Assembly (NCBI RefSeq): GCF_002741075.1
Contig: NZ_CP016634.1
Coordinates: 4,308,001 to 4,372,000 of the forward strand
Reading direction: 5' to 3'
Length of the DNA stretch: 64,000 nucleotides
Origin: Pseudomonas putida
GTDB lineage: Bacteria > Pseudomonadota > Gammaproteobacteria > Pseudomonadales > Pseudomonadaceae
Every line of letters starts with the position of its first letter. Positions within the stretch are counted from its first letter, which is position 1. Made by a program: the position numbers and the translations under genes. The notes under the pieces are model-generated. The model was not told where the DNA came from and made no database searches. It saw nothing but the letters and a program-made list of their open reading frames with translations. Shown one piece after another: positions 1 to 9,255 of this stretch.

Positions 1-1
1 A

Positions 2-910
2 CGCGTGGACAACCAGATCGAGGCGCTGTACGCCCAGGTACGCCTAAAGGGCGTGGCCAAGTTCGACAGCGAAGACGACATGGAGCGCCGCCTGCAGCTA
101 CTGATCAACGCCTACTCGCACCGCACCGAAGAGGCCCTGACCCTGGCCAAGGCCCGTCGCGCGGCGGTTACCGACATCGCCCGGACCCTGCGCAACATCC
201 GCAGCGACTACGACAGCCTCGAACATCAACTGGCGCTGTTCAACCGCGAGATCAACAAGCGCCAGGTGTCCAACCTGGAAAGCTTCCGCGTGGTCCTTGC
301 ACCGAACAAGGAAGCGCTCAAGCACATCGACCAGATCATCCACAGCGCCGGCCAGTACGAGGAAGGCGAGACCCTGTCGGTGTTCGATCTGACCCAGAGT
401 GCCGAGCAGGATCACAAGAACGAAGAGGCCAAGGAATACCTGGCACGGCTGGTGGCGGCCAACCACAACCAGTTGGGCCTGAAGGACCTCTTCGAGCTGG
501 CCTTCGAGATCACCAAGATCAACAGCCAGCCCGTGATCCACGCCGACATCGATGGCGCCGCGTCCAACGGCACCACCATGACCATCAAGGCGCTGACCAA
601 CATGTACCTGTTGCTGCACCTGATGGACCGTGACCTGGCCGGGCGCATCCGTCTGCCCTACTACCTCGACGAAGCGGCGGACATCGACGAACGCAACCAG
701 GCGGCATTGCTGGAAACCAGCCAGCAGTTGGGCTTCGTGCCAATCCTGGCGAGCGTCAAGCCGCAGGTGTCGGCGCGGGTGGCGATCGATCTGGAAGGCG
801 GTAGCGGGCCGAACGGCATCTATATCGACGAGGCGGACTGGAAATTCATCAGCCGTATCGATGAAGTGAAGGCGATCGTGCGTGAGGATGAGGCCGAGGA
901 GCTGGCCTGA
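2..910 (+). CDS. SMC-like condensin ATPase, C-terminal part (MksB-like), cut by the window edge
   Basis: This is the last 303 or so residues of a larger protein whose start lies before the window. The tail begins with a charged, coiled-coil-like stretch (roughly residues 20-110 of the visible part) and ends in an ABC/SMC-type ATPase half. A Walker B-like motif (YYLDEAADIDERN) follows a probable signature region (SNGTTMTIKAL). This layout fits the C-terminal head of a MukB/MksB-type chromosome condensin. In Pseudomonas mksB is usually the last gene of mksFEB, and a terminator directly follows here. A JetC-type Wadjet subunit is the main alternative, but no nuclease (JetD) gene follows. The exact family is inferred from memory of motifs. 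Confidence 0.65.
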   Translation, partial: RVDNQIEALYAQVRLKGVAKFDSEDDMERRLQLLINAYSHRTEEALTLAKARRAAVTDIARTLRNIRSDYDSLEHQLALFNREINKRQVSNLESFRVVLAPNKEALKHIDQIIHSAGQYEEGETLSVFDLTQSAEQDHKNEEAKEYLARLVAANHNQLGLKDLFELAFEITKINSQPVIHADIDGAASNGTTMTIKALTNMYLLLHLMDRDLAGRIRLPYYLDEAADIDERNQAALLETSQQLGFVPILASVKPQVSARVAIDLEGGSGPNGIYIDEADWKFISRIDEVKAIVREDEAEELA

Positions 911-920
911 TTCGGTAAAC

Positions 921-942
921 AAGGGCCGCTTTGCGGCCCTTT
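921..942 (+). terminator. Intrinsic terminator after the condensin gene
   Basis: A perfect GGGCCGC/GCGGCCC stem with a TTT loop begins 10 bases after the stop codon and is followed by TTT. It ends the plus-strand operon that enters from the left edge. Confidence 0.75.
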
Positions 943-995
943 CGCGGCACAAGGCCGCTCACGCGCACTCGTCTAGGAGCGGCCTAGTGCCGCGA
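942..995. repeat. REP-like inverted pair, GGAGCGGCCTTGTGCCGC class
   Basis: Two inverted copies of a 19-20 base unit (left TCGCGGCACAAGGCCGCTC, right its near-complement) are separated by about 15 bases. A single copy of the same unit lies near 23633. It sits between convergent genes, a usual place for REP elements in P. putida. Confidence 0.7.
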
Positions 996-1023
996 TAGGA
1001 GGCCAGAGGCCTCCCATTCGGTA

Positions 1024-1479
1024 TTACTGGGCCCACGGCAAGATCGGAATCGCCGTCACCGCATTCTGCGGGCTGCCTTCGATCAGCCGGTCGCTGTACA
1101 CCAGGTACACCAGCGTGTTGCGCTTCTTGTCGAGAAAGCGCACCACCTGCATGGTCTTGAATACCAGCGAAGTGCGCTCTTTGAACACTTCCTCGCCGTC
1201 CTTCAACTCGCCCTTGAAGTTGATCGGCCCCACCTGACGGCAGGCAATCGACGCCTCCGCCCGATCCTCGGCCAAGCCCAGCCCACCTTTCACACCGCCA
1301 GTCTTGGCCCGCGACAGGTAGCAGGTCACACCCTCGACCTTCGGATCGTCGAAAGCCTCGACCACGATACGATCGTTCGGCCCGAGAAACTTGAACACAG
1401 TGGATACCTGGCCGATCTCGTCGGCGCCGACCAACATCGGCAGCGCCAAGGCTGCCACGGCAATGATCCTTTTCAGCAC
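1024..1479 (-). CDS. creA: CreA family exported protein
   Basis: This 151-residue protein of unknown biochemical role matches the CreA family. An N-terminal signal peptide ([18 protein letters not shown]) is followed by a mature domain containing [25 protein letters not shown] chose the GTG start because AGGAGG lies five bases upstream; the reading frame continues further upstream but overlaps proB. The start is only 11 bases beyond the proB stop, so the two are probably co-transcribed. In E. coli creA sits with the creBCD two-component genes, but no such genes are present here. Location is likely periplasmic. Confidence 0.85.
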   Translation of the reverse strand: MLKRIIAVAALALPMLVGADEIGQVSTVFKFLGPNDRIVVEAFDDPKVEGVTCYLSRAKTGGVKGGLGLAEDRAEASIACRQVGPINFKGELKDGEEVFKERTSLVFKTMQVVRFLDKKRNTLVYLVYSDRLIEGSPQNAVTAIPILPWAQ

Positions 1480-1489
1480 ACCCACCTCC

Positions 1490-2608
1490 TCAGACCAGCA
1501 CCAGGTTGTCGCGGTGCACCAGCTCCGGTTCGGCGCTGTAGCCCAGCAGGCTCTCGATGGCGTCGGAAGGCTGGCCGATGATCTTCTGCGCCTCCAGGGC
1601 GCTGTAGTTGGCCAGGCCACGGGCCACTTCACGGCCATCGGGAGCTACGCAGACCACCATCTCGCCACGGCGGAAGCTGCCTTGAACGGTCTTCACGCCG
1701 ACCGGCAGCAGGCTCTTGTTCGATTCGCGCAGAGCCTTCACGGCGCCATCGTCCAGCACCAGCGTCCCGCGGGTCTGCAGATGGCCGGCCAGCCACTGCT
1801 TGCGTGCGGCGAGCATGCCGCGCTCGGGCGACAGCAGGGTACCCAGGCGCTCGCCGGCCTTCAGGCGATCCAGGACACGCTCGATGCGGCCACCGATGAT
1901 GATGGTATGAGCACCGGAACGAGCGGCCAGGCGGGCGGCGCGCAGTTTGGTCTGCATGCCGCCACGACCGAGGGCGCCACCGGTACCGCCGGCAACGGCA
2001 TCGAGCGACGGGTCATCGGCACGGGCCTCATAGATCAGCTGCGCCTCGGGGTTGTTGCGCGGGTCGGCATCGAACATGCCATCACGGTCGGTGAGGATCA
2101 CCAGCAGGTCAGCCTCCACCAGGTTGGCCACCAGGGCGGCCAGAGTGTCGTTGTCGCCGAAGCGGATCTCGTCGGTGACCACGGTGTCATTCTCGTTGAT
2201 CACCGGGACCACACCCAGGTCGACCAAGGTACGCAGGGTGCTGCGGGCATTGAGGTAACGCTTGCGGTCGGAAAGGTCGTCGTGGGTCAGAAGAATTTGC
2301 GCGGTGTGCTTACCATGCTCGCCGAAGCTCGACTCCCACGCCTGCACCAGGCGCATCTGGCCAATGGAAGCGGCGGCCTGTAGCTCGTTCATTGCGCTCG
2401 GTCGCGAGGTCCAGCCCAGTTGGCTCATGCCCGCTGCCACGGCCCCGGAGGAGACCAGCACCAATTCCACACCTGCTTCCCGCAGTGCGACCATCTGCTC
2501 GACCCAGACGGCCATGGCGCCGCGGTCGAGGCCTTTGCCATCCGCCGTCAGCAGAGCGCTGCCGATCTTCACGACCCAGCGCTTGGCGCCTGTCACCTTG
2601 CTTCGCAT
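1490..2608 (-). CDS. proB: Glutamate 5-kinase
   Basis: ProB phosphorylates L-glutamate to gamma-glutamyl phosphate, the first step of proline synthesis, in the cytoplasm. The 372-residue protein has the amino-acid kinase fold: an N-terminal KIGSALL phosphate-binding strand (K14), SSGAVAAG, and the glutamate/ATP site [33 protein letters not shown] loop follows. The last 100 or so residues form a PUA domain, as in E. coli ProB. The ATG at 2608 gives the usual N-terminus; an upstream in-frame extension runs into the obgE terminator and is unlikely. The gene lies downstream of obgE, as in other pseudomonads. Confidence 0.96.
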   Translation of the reverse strand: MRSKVTGAKRWVVKIGSALLTADGKGLDRGAMAVWVEQMVALREAGVELVLVSSGAVAAGMSQLGWTSRPSAMNELQAAASIGQMRLVQAWESSFGEHGKHTAQILLTHDDLSDRKRYLNARSTLRTLVDLGVVPVINENDTVVTDEIRFGDNDTLAALVANLVEADLLVILTDRDGMFDADPRNNPEAQLIYEARADDPSLDAVAGGTGGALGRGGMQTKLRAARLAARSGAHTIIIGGRIERVLDRLKAGERLGTLLSPERGMLAARKQWLAGHLQTRGTLVLDDGAVKALRESNKSLLPVGVKTVQGSFRRGEMVVCVAPDGREVARGLANYSALEAQKIIGQPSDAIESLLGYSAEPELVHRDNLVLV

Positions 2609-2653
2609 CTTCTCTTCCAACCTATGTCGAATCTGTAGATACCGTAGATACAA

Positions 2654-2679
2654 AAACGCCGCTCGTTCGAGCGGCGTTT
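2654..2679 (-). terminator. Terminator between obgE and proB
   Basis: A perfect 12-base stem (AAACGCCGCTCG and its complement) with a two-base loop is followed on the minus strand by a run of T. It lies just after the obgE stop, so proB-creA probably has its own promoter or depends on read-through. Confidence 0.85.
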
Positions 2680-2695
2680 AGTGTACTGCAACCGA

Positions 2696-4364
<1,669 letters not shown>

Positions 4365-4401
4365 GGTTCAATTCTCCAATAAATTCAGGGGATCGGGGCG
4401 A

Positions 4402-4716
4402 TTAAGCCTGGATACCGGTGATTTTGATCTCGGTGAACCACTGGCGGTGGCCCATGCGCTTCATGTGGTGCTTACGACGACGGAACTTGATGATGCGAAC
4501 CTTGTCGTGACGGCCTTGCGAAACGACTTCAGCCACAACCTTGGCACCTGCGACGACTGGAGCGCCGATGGTGACTTCTTCGCCGTTGGCGACCAGCAGA
4601 ACGCGATCGAAGGTCACGGATTCGCCAGTGGCGACTTCCAGCTTCTCGATCTTGAGGAATTCACCTTCAGCGACTTTGTACTGCTTGCCGCCGGTAACGA
4701 TTACTGCGTAAGACAT
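4402..4716 (-). CDS. rplU: 50S ribosomal protein L21
   Basis: L21 is a 104-residue 50S protein that binds 23S rRNA. The N-terminus [19 protein letters not shown] and the basic C-terminal RNA-binding segment ([21 protein letters not shown]) are diagnostic. It is the first gene of the rplU-rpmA operon and has a good sigma-70 promoter about 130 bases upstream. Confidence 0.98.
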   Translation of the reverse strand: MSYAVIVTGGKQYKVAEGEFLKIEKLEVATGESVTFDRVLLVANGEEVTIGAPVVAGAKVVAEVVSQGRHDKVRIIKFRRRKHHMKRMGHRQWFTEIKITGIQA

Positions 4717-4848
4717 TGGGTATTTCTCCGATAATCCTGCTCACCCAGCGCTTTATATGATGAGTATTGGCTGGCATGGCTGCACTGGGCTGGAACGGCC
4801 CGGTGCAATTGCGTAAGGCAGGTGCTGCCCAGGAAGTTAGGGTGCGCG

Positions 4849-4877
4849 ATTGTACGCAACCCAATAAATGCTTGCAA
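4849..4877 (-). promoter_or_regulatory. Sigma-70 promoter for rplU-rpmA
   Basis: Read on the minus strand, TTGCAA (4877-4872), a 17-base spacer and TACAAT (4854-4849) give a strong -35/-10 pair. The leader to the rplU start would be about 125 nt, long enough for leader-based control. Confidence 0.65.
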
Positions 4878-4907
4878 GTGGCGGCCAGGGGCCACGGGCA
4901 CCGCGCC

Positions 4908-4936
4908 TTGACACACCGGGACCCGCGACCTAGCAT
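4908..4936 (+). promoter_or_regulatory. Sigma-70 promoter for ispB
   Basis: A consensus TTGACA (4908-4913), a 17-base spacer and TAGCAT (4931-4936) lie 27 bases before the ispB start. It is divergent from the rplU promoter. Confidence 0.7.
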
Positions 4937-4962
4937 GCCGCGCAACCTCAATGGAGCAGCCG

Positions 4963-5931
4963 ATGCAACCCCAAACCTTCTACCGCGCGGTAGCTGACGA
5001 TTTCAGCGCCGTCGACGAGATCATCAAGAAGCAGCTGACCTCGCGCGTGCCGCTGGTATCGAAGATCGGCGACTATATCACGTCCGCTGGCGGCAAGCGC
5101 CTGCGCCCCCTGCTGGTACTGCTGTGCGGCAAGGCCCTGGGCCGCGAGGGCGACGACCTGCGCCTGCTGGCGGCAACCATCGAGTTCCTGCACACCGCCA
5201 CCCTGCTGCACGACGACGTGGTCGACATGTCCGGCATGCGCCGTGGCCGCTCCACCGCCAACGCCCTGTGGGGTAACGCCCCGAGCGTGCTGGTCGGCGA
5301 CTTCCTCTACTCGCGCTCGTTCGAGATGATGGTCGAACTGGGCTCGATGCCGGTCATGCAGATCCTCTCCAAGGCCACCCGGGTGATCGCCGAGGGCGAA
5401 GTGCTGCAGTTGTCGCGCGTTCGCGATGCCAGCACCACTGAAGAGGTCTACATGGACGTCATCCGTGGCAAGACCGCGATGCTGTTCGAAGCGTCCACCC
5501 ACAGCGCCGCTGCGCTGGCCGGTGCCAGCGATGAACAGCGCGAGGCCCTGCGCACCTTCGGTGACCACTTGGGCGTGGCTTTCCAGCTGGTCGACGACCT
5601 GCTGGACTACAAGGGCGACTCGCAGACCCTGGGCAAGAACGTCGGCGACGACCTGGCCGAGGGCAAGCCTACCTTGCCGCTGATCTACACCATGCGCGAA
5701 GGCACCGCCGAACAGGCCGCTCTGGTACGCCAGGCAATTCAGAAAGGCGGAATCGAGGACCTGGAGCAGATCCGCGTCGCCGTCGAAGCCTCCGGTGCCC
5801 TGGACTACACTGCCCAGCTGGCCCGCGACTACGTCAAGCGCGCCATCGAATGCCTGGAAGTGCTGCCGGCCAGCGAGTACCGCGATGCCCTGATCGAACT
5901 GAGCGAATTTGCGGTAGCCCGTACCCACTAA
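4963..5931 (+). CDS. ispB: Long-chain polyprenyl diphosphate synthase (octaprenyl/solanesyl type)
   Basis: The enzyme extends farnesyl diphosphate with isopentenyl units to make the ubiquinone side chain; pseudomonads use UQ-9, so the product is probably nonaprenyl, although the gene is named after the octaprenyl enzyme. The 322-residue protein has both aspartate-rich motifs, DDVVD (84-88) with GMRRGR after it, and DDLLD (211-215), plus the GGKRLRP substrate segment. I placed the start at the second ATG because GGAG lies seven bases upstream of it; the upstream ATG at 4951 overlaps that ribosome-binding site. Confidence 0.95.
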   Translation: MQPQTFYRAVADDFSAVDEIIKKQLTSRVPLVSKIGDYITSAGGKRLRPLLVLLCGKALGREGDDLRLLAATIEFLHTATLLHDDVVDMSGMRRGRSTANALWGNAPSVLVGDFLYSRSFEMMVELGSMPVMQILSKATRVIAEGEVLQLSRVRDASTTEEVYMDVIRGKTAMLFEASTHSAAALAGASDEQREALRTFGDHLGVAFQLVDDLLDYKGDSQTLGKNVGDDLAEGKPTLPLIYTMREGTAEQAALVRQAIQKGGIEDLEQIRVAVEASGALDYTAQLARDYVKRAIECLEVLPASEYRDALIELSEFAVARTH

Positions 5932-5950
5932 AGATCGCATCAGCCCTCAT

Positions 5951-6007
5951 TCGCGGGTAAACCCGCTCCCGCAAGTACGCTACTTGTAGGAGCGGGTTTA
6001 CCCGCGA
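5951..6007. repeat. REP pair (TCGCGGGTAAACCCGCTCC class)
   Basis: TCGCGGGTAAACCCGCTCC (5951-5969) and its exact inverted copy (5989-6007) flank 19 bases. This is the P. putida-type REP in the common head-to-head arrangement. Confidence 0.9.
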
Positions 6008-6090
6008 TGCATTTGTGCAGGCAAAACACACTATCCGATCAAAACCTTATACAATGTGGGCCTTAATCCCGTTTGTCTTGAGGAACCCCT

Positions 6091-6432
6091 GTGAGCACTT
6101 TGCCACCTTGTCCCAAATGCAACTCCGAATACACCTATGAGGATGGCACCCAGCTGATCTGCCCCGAATGCGCCCACGAGTGGTCGGCCAATGGCGAAGC
6201 TGAAGCCGCCAGCGACGATGTGGTGAAGAAGGATTCGGTCGGCAATGTCCTGCAGGATGGCGACACCGTCACCGTCATCAAGGACCTCAAGGTCAAGGGT
6301 TCGTCCCTGGTAGTGAAGGTCGGCACCAAGGTCAAGAACATCCGCCTGTGCGACGGCGACCACGATATCGACTGCAAGATCGACGGCATCGGCGCCATGA
6401 AGCTGAAGTCCGAGTTCGTGCGCAAGGTCTGA
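6091..6432 (+). CDS. yjdM: YjdM/PhnA family zinc-ribbon protein
   Basis: This 113-residue protein has an N-terminal zinc ribbon (C7, C10, C24, C27) followed by a small beta-barrel domain with [15 protein letters not shown] and GTKVKNIRL. This is the E. coli YjdM family, historically called PhnA although it is not the phosphonoacetate hydrolase and its function is unclear. The GTG start is preceded by GAGGA at a good distance. No phosphonate genes are nearby. Confidence 0.9.
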   Translation: MSTLPPCPKCNSEYTYEDGTQLICPECAHEWSANGEAEAASDDVVKKDSVGNVLQDGDTVTVIKDLKVKGSSLVVKVGTKVKNIRLCDGDHDIDCKIDGIGAMKLKSEFVRKV

Positions 6433-6442
6433 TCCCCGCACC

Positions 6443-6465
6443 GGGGCTGCCACCCAGGCAGCCCC
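6443..6465 (+). terminator. Hairpin after yjdM
   Basis: A nine-base stem GGGGCTGCC/GGCAGCCCC with a five-base loop starts 11 bases after the stop. There is no T run, so termination is uncertain. Confidence 0.45.
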
Positions 6466-6521
6466 ATCGTATCCTGCAACAAGTTCCCTACCCCGCCCGG
6501 AAGAAAACTTCCAATAGGGAC

Positions 6522-6553
6522 TTGCTATTCATGTAATAAGAATTATTCTCATT
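6522..6553 (+). promoter_or_regulatory. Promoter overlapping a probable Fur box
   Basis: TTGCTA (6522-6527) and TATTCT (6544-6549), 16 bases apart, form a sigma-70-like promoter. AATAAGAATTATTCTCATT (6535-6553) overlaps the -10 and resembles the A/T-rich Fur consensus of alternating NATWAT units. An overlap with the -10 fits repression by Fe-Fur of the gene starting at 6580. Confidence 0.55.
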
Positions 6554-6579
6554 GGAAGCGCATTCCAAGGAGAACAGCC

Positions 6580-6825
6580 ATGACCTATCTCATCGATGCC
6601 TGGCTCGACCGGCCCCACCCCTACCTCCGTATCCTGCACCGCGAAACAGGCGAAGTCTGCGCCGTACTCGAGCAAGAAGCGCTCGACGAGTTGCGCGACC
6701 AGGGCGACCTGGACCTCAATGGCCTGAATTCAAGCGAACCGGGAGTGCTCAAGGAGTTGGTGCGAAATCTGTTTCTGTATTGCTATGCCCGGGCATTGCG
6801 CCCAGGGGGAACAGAGTGGAGCTAA
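6580..6825 (+). CDS. Small conserved Pseudomonas protein, likely iron-regulated
   Basis: This 81-residue cytoplasmic protein has no domain I recognise beyond similarity to P. aeruginosa PA4570, which I recall as iron-starvation induced. It has no signal peptide or membrane segment, is acidic in the middle (residues 29-50) and ends in FLYCYARALRPGGTEWS. A clear AAGGAG ribosome-binding site precedes the ATG. The Fur-like box upstream supports iron control, but the function is unknown. Confidence 0.75.
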   Translation: MTYLIDAWLDRPHPYLRILHRETGEVCAVLEQEALDELRDQGDLDLNGLNSSEPGVLKELVRNLFLYCYARALRPGGTEWS

Positions 6826-6927
6826 GGGGCTCGCCCAGCGCCACTGCAGGCTTGACCTGCTCCCACCCGTATTGGCAGTGGGAGCGGGCGTGTCCCGCGA
6901 TTAGGCCGCCAGGCGGCCTCAACGCTA

Positions 6928-7545
6928 TTACAGGACGTCGAGCAGCTCGACGTCGAACACCAGCACGCTGTGCGGCGGGATGCTGCCGACGCCTTGGGCG
7001 CCATAAGCCAGCTCGCTCGGCACGTACAGACGCCATTTGCTGCCGGCGTTCATCAGTTGCAGGGCCTCGGTCCAGCCAGCGATCACGCCACCGACCGGGA
7101 ATTCAGCCGGCTGGCCACGATCGTAGGAACTGTCGAACACAGTGCCGTCGATCAGGGTGCCGTGGTAGTGGGTACGCACGTTGTCTTCGCGCGTCGGCTT
7201 GGCGCCTTCGCCCGCGGTCAGGACTTCGTACTGCAGGCCCGACGCCAGGGTAGTGATGCCGTCACGCTTAGCGTTATCGACCAAGAATTGCTTGCCAGCG
7301 GCAGCGGCGGCTTCGGCCTTGGCCGCAGCTTCGGCTTGCATCAGTTCACGGATGACCTTGAAGCTGGCCGACAGATCGGCTTCGCTGACACGGCTCTCGG
7401 CGCCGTTGAAAGCGTCGGTCAGACCGGCCAGGATGGCGTCCAGGCTGACGCCTGGTGGCGGGTTGTCACGCAGTTGACCGCCCAGCTGACGGCCAATGCC
7501 ATAGCTGACGCGCGTTTCGTCGGTGCTCAGGTTCAGTTCGGACAT
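6928..7545 (-). CDS. fklB: FKBP-type peptidyl-prolyl isomerase
   Basis: This is a proline isomerase and chaperone of the FKBP22/FklB type. Of its 205 residues, about 1-85 form the helical dimerisation domain (SYGIGRQLGGQL). An alanine-rich linker follows, then a C-terminal FKBP domain with VRTHYHGTLIDGTVFDSSYDRG, GVIAGWTEALQLM and LAYGAQGVGSIPPHSVLVFDVEL. There is no signal peptide, so it is probably cytoplasmic. A GGCCGCC-A-GGCGGCC palindrome at about 6903-6919 follows the stop and may terminate it. Confidence 0.95.
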   Translation of the reverse strand: MSELNLSTDETRVSYGIGRQLGGQLRDNPPPGVSLDAILAGLTDAFNGAESRVSEADLSASFKVIRELMQAEAAAKAEAAAAAGKQFLVDNAKRDGITTLASGLQYEVLTAGEGAKPTREDNVRTHYHGTLIDGTVFDSSYDRGQPAEFPVGGVIAGWTEALQLMNAGSKWRLYVPSELAYGAQGVGSIPPHSVLVFDVELLDVL

Positions 7546-7638
7546 TTCACTCTCCGCTTGAGGGCGAAGGAAATCCGCCCTGCATGAAAAAGGGCAAGAA
7601 GCCTAGCACACAGCGGCGTAGTGATTCAGCAATCAGGG

Positions 7639-7944
7639 CTACCAGGCCGAACGCTGGGAGATCGGCACCTTCAGGTCTTCCTCCGGATGCGACCCCATAC
7701 CGCACATTTCATCCTGCACGGACCAGTGCACGAGGTTCATGGACAACAGCGGCAAAGCGTTGAGCAATTGCCGCGCATCCTCCACTGAGTGCACCCGCAG
7801 CCGTTCGCCACGACCATCTGCCAGCGGGTGGGCATGGCCGTGGACCCGGGCCTCGAGCAGATAGTCACCACCCTCGATGGCGATCAGATTGAGTTCTTCG
7901 ACATGGCCAGCCCTGGCTTCGACATTGAGCTGTTGCAGGTTCAT
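7639..7944 (-). CDS. Conserved hypothetical protein (DUF6482-like)
   Basis: This 101-residue cytoplasmic protein begins MNLQQLNVEARAGHVEELNL and contains GGDYLLEARVHG, a short beta-rich pattern I associate from memory with DUF6482 of Pseudomonas. The C-terminus has a Cys/Met patch (QDEMCGMGSHPEE). No enzymatic motif is visible. It is transcribed separately from fklB, with a 93-base gap. Confidence 0.75.
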   Translation of the reverse strand: MNLQQLNVEARAGHVEELNLIAIEGGDYLLEARVHGHAHPLADGRGERLRVHSVEDARQLLNALPLLSMNLVHWSVQDEMCGMGSHPEEDLKVPISQRSAW

Positions 7945-8082
7945 GAGAGCACCTCACAAGTGGGAACCATGCATGACTGCTCATTTTTTGTACACAGGCT
8001 GAAAAATCACAAGCCATGAACGCAACCGCCCGTCCGTTTGGCAACGGACAGGCGGCGGTACAGCGCTCGGCGACAGCGGCGA

Positions 8083-8571
8083 TCAGTGCTTGGTGAGCTT
8101 GTCCAGATAGCCCATGACGAATGCCGAAACCACGAAGGTCATGTGGATGATCACATACCACATCAGGTAGTCGGTGGAGATGTTCTGGGCATCCATGAAC
8201 ACCCGCAACAGGTGAATCGAGGAAATTGCCACGATGGAGGCCGCGACTTTCATCTTCAGCGAGGAAGAGTCCATCTTGCCCAGCCAGTTGAGCTTCTCTT
8301 TGTTGTCGTCGATATCCAGCTGCGAGACGAAGTTCTCGTAGCCAGAGATCATCACCATCACCAAGAGGCCACCGACCAGCGACATGTCGATCAGCGACAG
8401 GATCACCAGGATCAGGTCGGCCTCGCTCAGGGCGAAAACGTTGGGCAAGACGTGGATGACTTCCTGGAAGAACTTCAGCGCCAGGGCCAGCAAGCCCAAG
8501 GACAGGCCGAAGTAGATGGGGGCGAGCAGCCAACGCGAGGCATACATCGCATTTTCAAGGATACGTTCCAT
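8083..8571 (-). CDS. UPF0114 family inner-membrane protein (YqhA-like)
   Basis: This 162-residue integral membrane protein has about four predicted helices: [42 protein letters not shown], the region around [17 protein letters not shown], and [19 protein letters not shown]. The family-typical GYENFVS and DWLGK-like loop ([18 protein letters not shown]) are present. The family is widespread in proteobacteria and its function is unknown. A start at the ATG followed by [13 protein letters not shown] matches the family. Confidence 0.9.
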   Translation of the reverse strand: MERILENAMYASRWLLAPIYFGLSLGLLALALKFFQEVIHVLPNVFALSEADLILVILSLIDMSLVGGLLVMVMISGYENFVSQLDIDDNKEKLNWLGKMDSSSLKMKVAASIVAISSIHLLRVFMDAQNISTDYLMWYVIIHMTFVVSAFVMGYLDKLTKH

Positions 8572-8754
8572 GGGGGAGATAGAGACTCGTCAGATGGCGA
8601 AAAAACGAGCGCGAGTATAGCTACCCCTCCAGGACAGCAAAAGCCTGTGGCCCTGCGCTCGGCAGGTAAACGCGTCCCCATGAGGACACCCGCCCCCAGT
8701 GGAAGTGTCTACCCCCGACACCGGCAGCGCCGAACGCAACGACGCCCCTAGAAC

Positions 8755-9093
8755 TCAGGTCTCAGGATGGAACTGGAAGTCCCCGAGGTTTCGGCAGCGC
8801 TCGCCATTGATCCTTCGCAACTGCGCTTGCAGGTGCAAGCACCAGATCTGCCGGTCATCAGCGACCTGATAACCGTGCAGCGTCAGGCTGTCGACAATGG
8901 CATTGAGAACCGACTCGGCGACCAGCGGACCATGGAACGGCCCTTGGGCCTTGATGGCCGAAGGTTGCTCTCCTTCCATCCCGGCCGCGAAGAGCAAGGT
9001 CCACATCCCCGTGTCGCCGGCCAGCGGACGGATACTGCACTCGATACGTGTCACCAGGCCCAGGCACTGGCGAGTGAGGCTGAGGTTGCGCAT
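8755..9093 (-). CDS. Conserved Pseudomonas hypothetical protein
   Basis: This 112-residue soluble protein with no recognised domain lies beside the Lon-like protease gene, as PA4575 does in P. aeruginosa (recalled). It contains CSIRPLAGDTGMWTLLFAAGMEG and ends in a short acidic/aromatic tail. There is no signal peptide. The 161 bases upstream to the protease gene hold no other gene that I can support. Confidence 0.65.
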   Translation of the reverse strand: MRNLSLTRQCLGLVTRIECSIRPLAGDTGMWTLLFAAGMEGEQPSAIKAQGPFHGPLVAESVLNAIVDSLTLHGYQVADDRQIWCLHLQAQLRRINGERCRNLGDFQFHPET

Positions 9094-9255
9094 GGCGGCG
9101 TCCCCTCTGTGAAGCCTTGTTCAGCCCGAACACTTCAGGCTGTTTCCATCCTGAACGCTGATGCCGTCCTTAGTTCCAGCATAGAAGACCCGCGCAAGAA
9201 GATGGAAAACTGGCGCTGAACGGTAGCCATTTGCCTCCAGCGCCGATTTATTGAC

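Noticed and set aside
1..910. Wadjet (JetABCD) defence system at the left edge
   Set aside because: Only the C-terminal part of one SMC-like protein is visible and no JetD-type gene follows; the Mks condensin is simpler.
98..952. Long minus-strand ORF opposite the condensin gene
   Set aside because: It is a mirror of a strongly coding frame, and its composition is typical of antisense frames in high-GC DNA.
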